Below, one piece after another: positions 33,982-45,364 of a stretch of DNA of 64,000 bases. Below the pieces are notes generated by a model. It saw nothing but the letters and a program-made list of their open reading frames with translations. It was not told the origin of the DNA and made no database searches. Numbering within the stretch: position 1 is the first letter of the stretch; each line of letters starts with the position of its first letter. The stretch is taken from assembly GCA_010093485.1 (NCBI GenBank), contig MU001512.1:766842-830841 (forward strand), in the 5' to 3' direction. The stretch comes from Karstenula rhodostoma CBS 690.94 (Eukaryota > Ascomycota > Dothideomycetes > Pleosporales > Didymosphaeriaceae). The position numbers and the translations under genes are program-made.

Positions 33982-35180
33982 TTGCTCGGACCGTGAAGTT
34001 TCCTTCCGTATCACACGGTTGTTGAGGCCCTAGCCGGCCTCAGCCCTGTGGTGCAGCAGCAGTTGGTGCCTGGGGCACGATGAAACACAAAGCAGGCAAG
34101 AACTGTCTCGGCAGTGTTTGCTGGTCCCCCTAACTCTAGACTCGGGTTTTTTCTGCTGTTTCGTTCCGCAGTTTGCTTGAAATCCTAGCCATTCCGCTGT
34201 TATTCTGGGATGCGTCGAGTGCATAAACCTCGGCCTGCAAGGCTGAGGAGTGTTTGTAACGAGAGCGGTCCATCACCGTACCACAACCCAGCAATGCTTT
34301 AACAACCTTTTGTTCTAGCTCATCGTTGATGGCTCAGAGAGCAGACTGGGCCCATATGCTATCTTCGGCGCGCGCTGGAACGTGGAGGAAGATGTTGGAC
34401 GTGAAGCTCAATGGTGTCAAAGGTTTGAATTGGGCTGCTACACTTTAAGTCGCGTGAACACGGAAGGAACGAGGCTTCTCGCCTGGCGTAAGACCATAGT
34501 TAGCGCTTCTGTTCTAACAGCGTCTCAGGATATCAATCTATCGTCCCAATGCTCGACCGATGTCGACCTTCCTTTTTTTTCTCGCAATAGATACCAAGTA
34601 CCGCCCAGTACCTCTGCATTGCATTTTACTACGAGTGAACTCGCAAACTCATTGCGTTCAAGTTTCTCATTTAACCTATACCTAGTTGACAACTAATCTG
34701 CAAGGTTCTGAAATCCAAATAGAACCTAGAGATACCATTTTAGGTTTAATGTTTCCCGTGGCGAGGACAAATTCACCTACGCAGTGCGAATCGGAGAACT
34801 TGTTTCCTCCTCACGGCTAGAACGCAAAAATCTTAGTGCACATCAATCGACGAACTGAGGAGGGTCTCTCCGCAATGTTTTAAACTTAACGGTCATAGGA
34901 GATCATGTTTGCGGTGAAAGTTTCGGTGGCTTTCAACTCGCGTTAGCTGCCACCTGCATGCTGATCAACTTTGGTGCGTTCTTGCAGTAGCTACATGCTC
35001 ACAGCATCTCATGTCGAGTACATAGCGCCATAATGGCAACATCCGTCGTCGTTACCCAAAAGGTATCACAATGACGTCAGAGGTTGTTCATCACCTGAAC
35101 ATTCTCGAGTGGTTGCAGGTGGGGCATAACATTGATGAGAATCCATCTACCCTTCCTCTCAGAGTATGCACAAGCTGCAA
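33982..35180. other. Divergent intergenic region, about 1.2 kb
   Basis: Lies between the start of the zinc-finger gene and the DUF1264 gene; it contains the promoters of both. No gene or RNA is visible. Confidence 0.5.
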
Positions 35181-35939
35181 ATGTCAGACATGGACTCTCT
35201 CCCTGTGACCAACAACACGACGGGCGAACCCGAATCGCTCAAGAACAAAGTGCTCGAGACAGGCGCCGCTGCAGCCCAAGTACATCCCACGTTCGACGCG
35301 TACTTAACCGCGTACTAACGATACCAGAACTTCGAGCCCGTGCAACGCATCTGCGCGCACTTGAACGCCTTCCACGCCTATGCCGACGATCCTCACCGCG
35401 CCCCCGTAGAAGCAAACCACTACTGCGCGCACCTCAACGACGAAGTCCGCCAATGCATCCTCTACGACTCCCCCAAGCAGCCTGCGCGAATCATAGGCAT
35501 AGAGTACATGATTACTCCCAGGCTGTACAACACGTTGGACCAAGCAGAACGGAAGCTCTGGCACTCGCACGTATTTGAAGTGAAGTCAGGCATGCTCATC
35601 ATGCCTAAACCGTCTGTCGTGCCCGATGCCGCATGGGAACTCGCAGAAAACAGGGAGATGGAAGAAGTTGTACAATTGTACGGGAAGGTGTACCATCTGT
35701 GGCAGACAGATCGTGGGGATACGCTGCCGCTGGGGGAGCCGAAGCTGATGACGAGCTATACGGAGGCACAGCAGATACCTGGCGGCTTTGAGAAGGTCAT
35801 TGGTGAGAGGGATGAGAGATTCGGAAGCGATTGGAGAAGAAAGAAGGAGGTTAGATCATATATCGAAGAGCCCCAGATTCATGAGCATGCGGATTGGGCG
35901 TGGAAGGGCAAGAAGGCGGAAGAGCGTGGAAGAGCGTGA
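35181..35939 (+). CDS. DUF1264 / oil body-associated (OBAP-like) protein
   Basis: A member of the DUF1264 family, called oil body-associated proteins in plants; the fungal role is unknown. Exons are 35181-35279 and 35328-35939; the 48-nt intron (GTACAT...TACTAAC...CCAG) has a perfect branch point and joins AAAQ to NFEPVQRICAHLN, giving 236 residues. The family blocks are continuous: EANHYCAHLNDEVRQCILYDS, GIEYMITPRLYNTL, LWHSHVFEVKSGMLIMP, VPDAAWELAE and DTLPLGEPKLM. The conserved His residues in HYCAHL and HSHVFEV could bind metal (inference). There is no signal peptide or membrane helix. Confidence 0.88.
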
Positions 35940-36202
35940 GATGATAGAGAAGGCAGAAAATGTTACGGCAAAACGGAGGGAGGAGCATCCGGGAGACGTG
36001 CATGTGGGCGTTATTGGAGGAGTTTGAAGGCGCCTTTGGTGCTAAGATCTGAGGTTCAGTCTGGAGTGTATGTATTGCTTGGGGCAACTCACGGTGTCGC
36101 TTGACGCAAGGGGTGTATGGGCTGCATCAGATGCTGCGAACAGGGTAGGTCGCAGCAGCTATTGCCGTTGTTTGTTTATATCCAAGCCTTTCATGTCCGG
36201 GC

Positions 36203-37039
36203 TCATGTTCTACCCGGCGTGTCCGTGACTTCTTGAATGCCGACTGGCTCTGTCGGCTTTTCACGACCCATGAGCTTGCCCAGTACATCTTTCTCCTGAT
36301 CTCGTTGCTCCGCGTCACCGCCTCCGCTTTCGTTATCTGCGGCGGCGTCTGCATCGTCGTCTCTCTCTTCCAACACACCTAGACCAAGGTTCTGCACAGG
36401 TCAATAGCCATTCGAACATGCAGTAAAGTATCAAAATACATCCTCAACTCCCGAACTGCAAGCAAAGGGAAGCCAAGAGCTTACCAGTTCAATATATTGT
36501 TCCTCGACGTCTGCCTCTTCCTCTCCAATTATTTCGCTAGTCTGCAGCGTTCCTGTTGCCTTCTGCGCTTCGAGCTCTTCGTTCGCGGCCTTAAGCTTTG
36601 GCAGGAAGTCCTTCAGGAACGGGCGTATGTCTTCCAATTTTTCGTCGCCAGGCAGCTTGAAGTCCGGCCTCTTCCCCCTGTTCGCTCGTAGGTTCACTAC
36701 GTCTTCCGCGCCCAGTTGTACGTCCTCGTCCATCTCATCCTCTTGCTCATCATCTTCTGCCTCCGAGCTGTCCTCGCTGCTCTCGTCGCTGGGCTCCTCG
36801 CTCGATTCCGACACCCAACTCTCCTCGTCGCTATCAGCTTCGCTTTTCTCTGTAGCCCCCTCTGGTTCGTTTGTAGGTACTGGTCCAGACTCGTTGGGTA
36901 CTGTCGAAGACGCGGAACCGCTGGTGTCGGGGCTGATTTTGAGTCGCTTTGCACATTCGTAGATATGCTGGACGGCGTCAATCTGCCTCTTGTACGGGTT
37001 TGAAGGGCTTGCGAGCAGCGCCATGGTGTCACTGTCCAT
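36203..37039 (-). CDS. NOPCHAP1-like protein (DUF4598)
   Basis: Probable fungal counterpart of NOP protein chaperone 1, which in animals helps load NOP58 onto the R2TP machinery during box C/D snoRNP assembly. Exons are 36485-37039 and 36203-36391, separated by a 93-nt intron (GTAAGC...TGTGCAG) that creates the diagnostic YIELNLGLGVLEE. The 247-residue protein has an N-terminal IDAVQHIYECAKRL helix, a long Ser/Glu/Asp acidic tract (SESSEEPSDESSEDSSEAEDD), then the conserved core (DIRPFLKDFLPKLKAANEEL) and a variable tail. The acidic tract is typical of nucleolar factors. Family assignment rests on the core and the YIELNLG motif. Confidence 0.72.
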
Positions 37040-37512
37040 GTGCGTCGTGGGTGATCCGGATGTTTCGCTGTGGCTCGAGGATTCGATGTCGTGTTGGCGC
37101 GATCGGCGGTGGTGGACGCGCCGCAGGCCTCAGATGCTCTGCGTGCCACGTGCAAGCGTGACCGGGCCACCGGGCGTCATATTCTTCGCAGCGCACCTCA
37201 ACAACATCAATCAAATACCTCCCATGTACCATAGAAAAGATATACAACGTCACCTGCGAGCGATTGGTGCCCCAGATCACGCTTGCTCGTGGTGTCAGCA
37301 GGGGTCGTGAAACGGGGGCCACAAGTCCATGAAACACACCCAACGGCTGGCGGCTACAGCTCGAGCTGACTTGCCCTGTTACAGCATGGCCTGCGCTTAA
37401 AGGTCAAGGACGAGTCCGCAGCCCAGCTTGCACCTCACCTCTTCTTCCACGGTGCAGTCAAGCAAAAAAGGTCTTTCGTTAGCCTTCGTGTACGTGTTCT
37501 TGAGGTTCCTTG

Positions 37513-37536
37513 GAGCGTTCGAGCGTTCGAGCGTTG
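37513..37536. repeat. GAGCGTTC tandem, 3 copies
   Basis: Three 8-base units (the last ends in G rather than C) in the promoter region of the eIF4E-family gene. It could be a repeated factor-binding site. Confidence 0.7.
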
Positions 37537-38017
37537 CCCCTCCTTCGTACGATTCCCGAGGTACCGAGCGTGGCATATTGATACACTCTGCAGATATATC
37601 AAGACTTGTTGTAGAAGGTACGTGCGCGTTATCTACTGTTTCTGTTTTCTCTACTCTACGTCTTATTTTTGTGCTTCTTGTCGCTACTACTTTAAGAGAT
37701 GGACATATGCGTCACTACCTCAAATGCAACCCCGCCCCAAGGCTGTGCCTTTCACACTCATAATATTCCGAAGGCTCCTGACCGGTAGACACTATGTTTA
37801 TGCGAGATCTCCGAGATTTCTGATATTCCTGTCGTTTGCTTCCTACCGCGAAAGATCACGGAGTCAGAGTGGTGAGGGTTGAAATGCTAGGCCCAGCTGC
37901 ATTCACCTCGCTGTTCACCATGGCTTCACTCCTTCACTTCCCAGCCTCCTCGAAAGCGAACAATAAGAAGCTCTCAATAGCAAAGCTTCTATTGTGTGCG
38001 AACTCCAGCCTCGTCCC

Positions 38018-38025
38018 TATAAAAA
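38018..38025 (+). promoter_or_regulatory. TATA-like box of the eIF4E-family gene
   Basis: TATAAAAA lies 138 bases before the ATG at 38163 and is followed by a long CT-rich leader, a usual fungal core-promoter layout. Confidence 0.5.
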
Positions 38026-38162
38026 CTCGTTCTGCCTGTTTGCTTGCTGCCCTTCTCTCTCCACACCACCTCCACTTCTGCTATCAGCTCTTCTTTATAT
38101 CGACTCCCAACTTTCTTTCCACTTCACTTCAAAACAATTTCCACCTCACACTTGCGACCGAC

Positions 38163-39239
38163 ATGGCTGAGACCGCTCGACTAATCGGCATGCTCAGGGC
38201 CTCCAAAGCTCAGCGTATTCCGTACGCCCAGCCACTCGATCTCCACCTTCTCGAGGATCCGGCCGTAGTATCCATCAAGACAGGCCAGAACTACTACCAG
38301 GGCGTATACCAGGTCCCAGGCACGTTCTCCGAGGCTCTCCAGTTCATCGCGGACAGCAAGCCTCTTCCACCGCCACCCAACGCCCCTCTTGGCCAGAAAT
38401 TCCAGCCCCGCCTTGACTTCGTGATCGCTACTCTCAACGAAATCACAGTCAACACCATCTCCAAAGCCAAGATGGCGGGCCGTCTTCCAGCACTGTCCAC
38501 CTCGGACCTACCTGCAGCAAGCCCAAGCGAAACATCAGCAACCGCCTCGCCAGCTCGCGGCTCCGCAATGCTCAATTCGATCTTCAAATCCGTGCGCGTC
38601 CCCGAGTTCAAGTACCGCTGGCAATTCTGGGCCGAAAAGGGCCAGCAGCAACCGCCTCCCAAGACGGGTTCCACTACCGCCGGAGCCGAGGAGTACGCGA
38701 ACCGCCCAAAGCCGCTTGGCGAGCAGATCGTGAGCGTCAAGGACTTCTACCAGCACTTCAACAACATTCCGGTAGAGAACCTGAAGCTGAGAGACAGCAT
38801 CCACCTGTTCCACCTTGGCGTCAAGCCGCTGTGGGAGGATCCGCGCAACACCCGTGGTGGCGCTTGGTACTTCCGCATCAGCAAGGAGCAAGCGGCGCAG
38901 TTCTGGCATGAGATTTGCCTCCTTGCGGTGGGTGATGTGCTCCAGGGTGCTGTGGAGACGAAGCGAGCTTGTAAGTGCATTCATCGTTATTATTCATACG
39001 AAGGTGGTTCAGCTAACAGTCAAATAGCCTTCAACGACGACATCTGCGGCGTCACCTACTCTGTCCGCTGGAACGCCGTGCAGGTCGCCATCTGGACCCG
39101 CGATGCAGACAACGAGGCCGGCAAAGAGAAGCTGCTCCAGACCATCCTCGACAAGCTGAGCGCTGAGCTGCAGCCCAAGAAGGACAGCTACTGGTACAAG
39201 GCGCACAAGGAGCACAAGGGGTTTGCCGCTCCTGAGTAG
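38163..39239 (+). CDS. eIF4E-family cap-binding protein (4E2-like)
   Basis: Cytosolic mRNA cap-binding protein of the eIF4E family. Exons are 38163-38970 and 39028-39239; the 57-nt intron (GTAAGT...AAATAG) gives KRASFNDD and 339 residues. The intron length is a multiple of three, so it reads open, but the splice sites are canonical. The core shows the cap-pocket Trp segments YRWQFWAEKG and GVKPLWEDPRNTRGGAW, then FWHEICLLAVGD and ITYSVRWN-type sequence (here VTYSVRWNAVQVAIWTRDA). It is longer than classical eIF4E (about 210 residues), with an N-terminal extension containing a Pro/Ser/Ala-rich insert. WEDPRNTRGG resembles the eIF4E2/4EHP side of the family, so it may be a translational regulator rather than the main initiation factor; this is inferred. 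Confidence 0.82.
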   Translation: MAETARLIGMLRASKAQRIPYAQPLDLHLLEDPAVVSIKTGQNYYQGVYQVPGTFSEALQFIADSKPLPPPPNAPLGQKFQPRLDFVIATLNEITVNTISKAKMAGRLPALSTSDLPAASPSETSATASPARGSAMLNSIFKSVRVPEFKYRWQFWAEKGQQQPPPKTGSTTAGAEEYANRPKPLGEQIVSVKDFYQHFNNIPVENLKLRDSIHLFHLGVKPLWEDPRNTRGGAWYFRISKEQAAQFWHEICLLAVGDVLQGAVETKRACKCIHRYYSYEGGSANSQIAFNDDICGVTYSVRWNAVQVAIWTRDADNEAGKEKLLQTILDKLSAELQPKKDSYWYKAHKEHKGFAAPE

Positions 39240-39456
39240 ATGCTCATGAATCTATCGCGAAAGACATTGGTAGCACAGAAGGGCGTTGAGGGACGTTTGA
39301 TTGCTCAGTCTTCGGTGACATGCAGTTGTTCCAGGTGGATTGCAGACATTGCATATGTGCATGGACGAACATGGGAAGTTGCACGAATCGTATGAAAGTC
39401 ATGATCTTGGTTGGCGGCATCTGCAGGGACGTTTGATCCCAGAATAGACAATTTCA

Positions 39457-40404
39457 TCACAATCTCCTAAGCAACACCCCATACCACACATGAATCCCAA
39501 CCCACTTCAGCCCCCGCTCTCCCACCCTCCCGCTCTCAACATCTTCCCTCCTCATTATGCGTTCCTTGAGACTCACAACCTCAAATCCCGCCTTCGTTGC
39601 TGCCTCCACAGTCTCCGAGGGTGTATGCGCAAAGCTCGTCCCCCTAACCTTTACCCCCTCAGCATTGACAAAGCCTGCCTGCGACATCTTCCCCATCTCG
39701 CTATGCATGTTTGTCACCAGCGCAAACCCGCCCTTCCTCACCAGACTCGCCACCGTAGCGAAGTAATCTCCCAACGGGACATGCTCCAGCACCAACGTAC
39801 TGACGACCCCATCCACGGCGGAAAGACCGCCAACGGCCGGCACCGGACTTGCCTTCTCATTCCCAAGCGTAGGGAAGCAATCCGCCTGGCTGATCCTTAG
39901 CTTGACGTTGTCCTTCCTCAAGGGCGCCAGTTTCTCCCTCGCCACATCCAGCATCCCGGCCGAGAAATCCAGTGCTGTCACTTCGATGAGGCGCTCGGGA
40001 TTAGAGACGTATGGATAGCTCAGCAGCTTCGATGTGTTGCGCCCCGTGCCACATCCCAGATCCAGCAGCTGGATAGTTTCCTCTGCAACAGAAGACTCCA
40101 CTGATGCTAGAAACTCGGGTAGGAAGGTGGAGAGCTCCACATCGTCGATTGCCTGCAGCATGTTGCCGTCTGTATCGTATACTGCAGCCCACGAGTCGTA
40201 CGCATCCTGAGTGGGAAGGTGCTGTACAGGCGTGGAGGGCTTGGGAGGTGGCGTGGGGGTGACATCGAGTTGTGTGGAGGCTTTGATTGTGGTTGGGGCA
40301 TCCGCTTCGGAAGCATCTGATTCTATTGTCGAAAAGGATGCGTTTAGGTTGTGCGTGTCGATTAGAGAAGTATCGAAAGTCATGTTGACGGACGGCTGTG
40401 TCAT
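39457..40404 (-). CDS. SAM-dependent methyltransferase (class I)
   Basis: A 315-residue class I methyltransferase. Motif I is IQLLDLGCGTGRNTSKLL, followed by an acidic residue at the end of the next strand (EVTALDFSAGML), the SQADCF segment, and DGVVSTLVLEHVPLGDYF (motif IV region). These are typical of UbiE/Methyltransf_11-type enzymes. The start at 40404 (MTQPSVNMTF) is preferred over the ORF's upstream ATG at 40560, whose product would carry a leader-like stretch; that stretch is hydrophobic, and a targeting role cannot be excluded. The acceptor substrate cannot be read from the sequence. Confidence 0.82.
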   Translation of the reverse strand: MTQPSVNMTFDTSLIDTHNLNASFSTIESDASEADAPTTIKASTQLDVTPTPPPKPSTPVQHLPTQDAYDSWAAVYDTDGNMLQAIDDVELSTFLPEFLASVESSVAEETIQLLDLGCGTGRNTSKLLSYPYVSNPERLIEVTALDFSAGMLDVAREKLAPLRKDNVKLRISQADCFPTLGNEKASPVPAVGGLSAVDGVVSTLVLEHVPLGDYFATVASLVRKGGFALVTNMHSEMGKMSQAGFVNAEGVKVRGTSFAHTPSETVEAATKAGFEVVSLKERIMRREDVESGRVGERGLKWVGIHVWYGVLLRRL

Positions 40405-41069
40405 TGTAGTATGTGAATCTGGACCCTTCTTCGTCCTGTGGCTTGCTAGAGGAATGTTGTGTTGGGGGGAGAAGAACAAAAGTGGCAATAGTTTTCGAGC
40501 AAAAGCTGACGTTGAGAGTCTGTCCGTACAGATAAACGCGGGGAATGAGGTTGCGAACACGCAGGTAAGTGCGGGGAAGAAAGGTCTTGGAGACTTGTGA
40601 ATTCGCTACCAGGCGTGGTTTACACCCAACATATATATGAGCTGTGTTGCGCCCTGTGGTTTCTTCTCCCGTCCCAATTGGGCAATATTGTTCTTCGTAG
40701 TGCAAGACGCGCACCAGTGACTCACATCTGCATACCACCGACGCCAAGTCACGAGCGAACGCGCCAGCTGGCAGGAACAACAGGTTCAAGTGGCTTGGTT
40801 ACTCCTTTATAGGAAGTAATTGATCACAACATACACTATAATTAAACATCCTGGACCAGTTTGGAAAACCATGTACGACAGAAGATGGTTTGAGTACAGT
40901 GACCGACGCGGCTATGGGGCCGTTGTCGTGAGACTACCCTCGGGCTAAACTCCTCCCTAATGTACTTATGCAAACACAACGTCGAATGCTTGACGTGCGT
41001 ATACTTGACCAGCCGATTGGCGTTCAAAAATAAAAGTAATTTACAGGGTATATCCTACACAACATCGGC
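40405..41069. other. Intergenic
   Basis: Promoter of the methyltransferase gene and 3' flank of the metaxin-like gene; nothing else is visible. Confidence 0.5.
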
Positions 41070-42146
41070 CTATTGGAGCAACTCGCCCGTCCTGGAATCT
41101 GAAAAGTATGATGCAACTATACGGTCGCGGTGACTAGTAAGGTTCTTCCGCTTGAGCAGGGCGTCCCGTAGACGGGTGTCGGTCCAACCATTGCCCAGGT
41201 TGTGATCCATGAGCAAATGAGTGTATGAAAAGACGCTGGCATCAAAGAGGCCAGGCTGCGACGCGCCAAAGAACCACGAATCGTTTCCTAAAGCCGTCTC
41301 CAGTGCCTCGAAAGCCTCCTCCGCTTGTCTGTGTAGCTCCTCCGCATCGATGATTGCGGAGAACTTTAGAAGCTCGTTTTCGGCTGCGCGACGAAGGTCA
41401 CCGGCGGTTGCGAGGCGCACAAACGGGTTTGAGGAGGTTGGCAGGATATAGAGAGGTTCGGCGAGGGATGTAGCGTTCGAGGAGAGGTATACGCTGTACA
41501 GCTGCACATGGGTCAGGTAGTGTCTCAAAAATTCGAGGGCAGGAGATAGCGCACCCATGCTCTTCTTATTCGATGATCCAATAACGAGAGGTAGGCTTCG
41601 TATCGTAGGTCACCCGGCTCTTCAACTGCTTGTGTGGTGTTGTTCATTGCCCACCTTTGCAACTTGGCCGACGGGACGGGAGACGGAGGCTTCGAGGTCT
41701 CTGCAGACGCCGGTAGGAGGAATGGAAGCACTCCGCTGGGAGAGGCATGGTTGTTTGAAGGCACAACTTTAAAATTGATACCGGAGAACTTCAAGTAGGC
41801 CTGTATGCCAACCCACGGATCAGCTTGTGAAGGCTAGTGTCGCAACCTGCTTGCGTACCTGCCACTTCAGACATGCTGGATTGTAAGAAGGTGCGCCGCA
41901 AACCGCTTCCTTCTCTGTTGCGAAGACGAACAGTGTATGTGCATCGCGATGCCGCGGCGCGCGTTGCGGCAGGTCGTTGGGGGAGTAGGTGAGGAGTGGA
42001 AAGCGGTCGAACAGCTGTTTTATCGGCGTCGGTACTGCAAAGATGGTTCGCGAAGGCGTAGACTGCGCTCGCCGGGTGCTCTGCGACGCATCTTCTTGGT
42101 CTCTACGTTCGGCTGTCATGGTCGTCTGTGAGGCGGCATTGCGCAT
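41070..42146 (-). CDS. Metaxin-like mitochondrial outer-membrane (SAM complex) protein
   Basis: A GST-fold protein of the metaxin/SAM35-SAM37 group, expected on the cytosolic face of the mitochondrial outer membrane, where the SAM complex inserts beta-barrel proteins. Exons are 41859-42146, 41555-41800 and 41070-41501; the 58- and 53-nt introns restore CLKWQ-AYLKFSGINF and IRRAW-LYSVYL, giving 321 residues. The first third holds PIKQLFDRFPLLTY and the thioredoxin-like HTLFVFATEKEAVCGAPSYNPACLKWQAYLKF; the C-terminal half is helical, with FFGASQPGLFDASVFSYTHLL, as in metaxins. No transmembrane tail is visible. ATG 42119 is an alternative start (312 residues). I cannot choose between SAM35 and SAM37 by eye; the FDRFPLLTY motif favours SAM35. 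Confidence 0.75.
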
Positions 42147-42478
42147 CAAAAGTTCAGTCGCAGATGCGGAAGTGACGCTTTCGCCTATACTTGCCCAAGT
42201 CGTCAGCGCGGCAAAACATACCGTTCCATATCACCGTCTTCCAGCACCACCTGCACATCGCAAAGTACGCCCGTGCAAGAACGCGCTTTACCAGGAGTCA
42301 CATAAACAAAGTCTTTAGATGGTGCTCTTCCACTGGATCACCGCGCGATAGCATCTCTGGGTGTCTATATGATCTGACGCAGGTCTGACTGCCATACATT
42401 TCGTTTCCCAAGTGTGGTGCTCCATCCACACCACCCTAAAAACAAAGAGGAAGCCGTCCTGCCTCTCGTTTGTTGAGT
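42147..42478. other. Spacer between metaxin-like gene and HOT13
   Basis: A short region with the metaxin promoter and the HOT13 3' flank; nothing else is visible. Confidence 0.5.
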
Positions 42479-42838
42479 TCAGTTTTCCGATTCTTGGACC
42501 TCAAAGTATAGATTCCAGTGATTCTTGCAGCCCGGATTGAAAGCGCCACTGCACCTGGTACAGGCCGATCCACTTTTCAAATACTCCTCCACTGTGAGTA
42601 CATGCTTGCACTTCCCACATAAAACTGCTCGTTCGCCTTGCTTCGAGATGGGCCATACGTCTGGCGCGTGGGCCTCGGATGCGTTGTGACAGCTTATGCA
42701 GGCATAGAATTTGCGGCAGCAGAAGTGCTGGATCGCAATGATGTCAAGTGGAGACGACCAATGCACGCAATGCGCCAGTGGATTTATCGCACCATAAACA
42801 TGGGGAGGCTCGGAGCCATCTGCGTCCAGGGTGCTCAT
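42479..42838 (-). CDS. HOT13: CHY zinc-finger protein, HOT13 homologue
   Basis: A 119-residue CHY-type zinc-finger protein. In yeast Hot13 sits in the mitochondrial intermembrane space and keeps Mia40 zinc-free, so that small Tim proteins can be oxidised. Metal ligands are visible in order: HVYGAINPLAHCVHWSS, HFCCRKFYACISCHNA, WPIS, VLCGKCKHVLTVEEYL, CTRCSGAFNPGCKNHWNLYF. Single exon, full family length. The gene is divergent from TPI1, with 602 bases between the starts. Confidence 0.88.
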   Translation of the reverse strand: MSTLDADGSEPPHVYGAINPLAHCVHWSSPLDIIAIQHFCCRKFYACISCHNASEAHAPDVWPISKQGERAVLCGKCKHVLTVEEYLKSGSACTRCSGAFNPGCKNHWNLYFEVQESEN

Positions 42839-43440
42839 GTCGAATGCGAGAGCAGACGTTTTCTAGATGTGGGAGGGCGATGCTCGTGGGAGAAACGATG
42901 GTAGCTCGCTGCTACCCTGTTCGCTCGAACAAGCAACAGCTCCTGGAGCAAAGCCACGGGCTCTATGCGGGCCGCTTGCAACAGCAACCCTAAAGCTTGG
43001 AAGAATCAGTGTCGTATCAAGAACATGTCCGAATGGAATAATGGCTCATGGTCCGGGTCCCGATATTTGTTTAGTTGTCGCCCTCGGAAAGCTGCAGGTG
43101 GCCTCCGGCCGCGCGTGAAGATGGAGACAGGTGACCGCCAACAGCCCACCTACTGAGTTGACGCAGGGACTGGCTGAGAACAAGGATAGATCGTAAGATT
43201 CTGCTGCATCTCCATTCTTTTTGCTTTGGCAAAGAACCCGAAACTCGGCGACTCTTGGGACTCCACCATCAGCTCAGCTCAGTTACGCCATAGGGCCCCC
43301 TCGATACCCCGCCAAAGCCCGCGAAACTTCTACCCAACTCAACAACGCATTGCAACAACACCTCTTGCATCCATCTGACACAGCTCTTTCTACCTGTACA
43401 CCTACCTATTCCAATCAAATCAACCACATAAACCGCCAAC
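42839..43440. promoter_or_regulatory. Shared promoter region of HOT13 and TPI1
   Basis: A 602-base region between two divergent starts. A CAGCTCAGCTCAG tandem lies near 43271, and a C/A-rich leader precedes the TPI1 ATG (AACATG context), as in highly expressed fungal genes. Confidence 0.6.
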
Positions 43441-44361
<921 letters not shown>

Positions 44362-44666
44362 ATACATGGCGGGGAACCTCGTTTGTAGCAACAGAAATAT
44401 TATGGATCGGAGTTGCTGGACCACATGAAAAGGACGTTATTGGGAGGATCACCACCACGTAAACGACATAATGAAGCCATCATGCAGCAAATGCATCTCA
44501 AAAACTCTTGGATCGTGTGATTTGATACAGTGTTGCACACATGTGTACATATTTGTACATGTCTGGCCCAGAAACGCCTTGCAATGCTCTATACAATCAA
44601 GCCACTGTGTAATGCGGTGTGCTTGAAATGTAGCTGCCCCCCTACTCCTACAATCCATACAATCCC
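44362..44666. other. 3' flanks of convergent TPI1 and MRPL51
   Basis: A 305-base region with no gene visible. Confidence 0.5.
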
Positions 44667-45144
44667 CTATATCTTGATCTTAGCTCCGTGGAAGGGACTC
44701 CAAATGCCCCTGACGTTCTCGTTGATGCTGGTGACGGGCTTCGCTGGTACCCTCTTGTTCTTCTCGGGACTCGAGTTCCGCAGTAGCTCCAGCTTTTCCC
44801 GTATCTCCTCCGGTGCCATGTTCTTCACATTGACCGACTTCTGGTGCCCATTGAGGTAGTATGCCGTGATCGCTGGGTGGTCGTTGGCCTTTTTGTAGAC
44901 CTGGAACTCAATCTGAGGATTGCGCTTCGCGAACACACCGAGTTGGGTTTTGAGGTAGGCGTTCATTCCTTTGGAGGAGCCGGCCCAGTCGCAGTATCTG
45001 AGCGTAATGCGCTTGCAAGGAAGAACGAAGGCGCCGACGCCGTTCTACGCGGGTCAGTAGGAGGTCTTTCGCGAGCGCAAAACGCCGGATGAAGCCTGGA
45101 CTCACCTGGGCCGTCGCGACCTTCTGAATTGCCGACAGCGGCAT
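44667..45144 (-). CDS. MRPL51: Mitochondrial large-subunit ribosomal protein mL43 (MRPL51)
   Basis: A protein of the mitochondrial 54S ribosomal subunit with the thioredoxin-like L51/S25/CI-B8 fold. Exons are 45106-45144 and 44667-45044; the 61-nt intron (GTGAGT...CTGAC...GCGTAG) joins KVATAQ to NGVGAFVLPCKRITL, giving 138 residues. Characteristic blocks follow: RYCDWAGSSKGMNAYL, FAKRNPQIEFQVYKK and HPAITAYYLNGHQKSVNVKN. The length is normal for the family. It is divergent from U1-70K, with 220 bases between the starts. Confidence 0.85.
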
Positions 45145-45364
45145 GTTGGACGGTGATAGCTGCGATGTGGTACTTTCACAGTCGAGTGAATTGTCGCTGC
45201 ACTATTTTTCGAGAAAGCGCCATCACGTGTTAGGCAGTCGCGCGCCAAGGCCGTCCTGATACAGCTTTATTCGCCCGTTTCTTCACCTTCGCTTTCCCTC
45301 GCACTCCCTCATCTACAAACAATCCACATCGCTCTCTGGCGCGCAGTCCAGAACCCCGCTCGCG

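Larger units (their letters stand above)
37040..38162. other. Divergent promoter region, about 1.1 kb
   Basis: Upstream of both the NOPCHAP1-like and eIF4E-family genes. It has a pyrimidine-rich leader near 38040-38160 and a TATA-like box; no gene is supported. Confidence 0.5.
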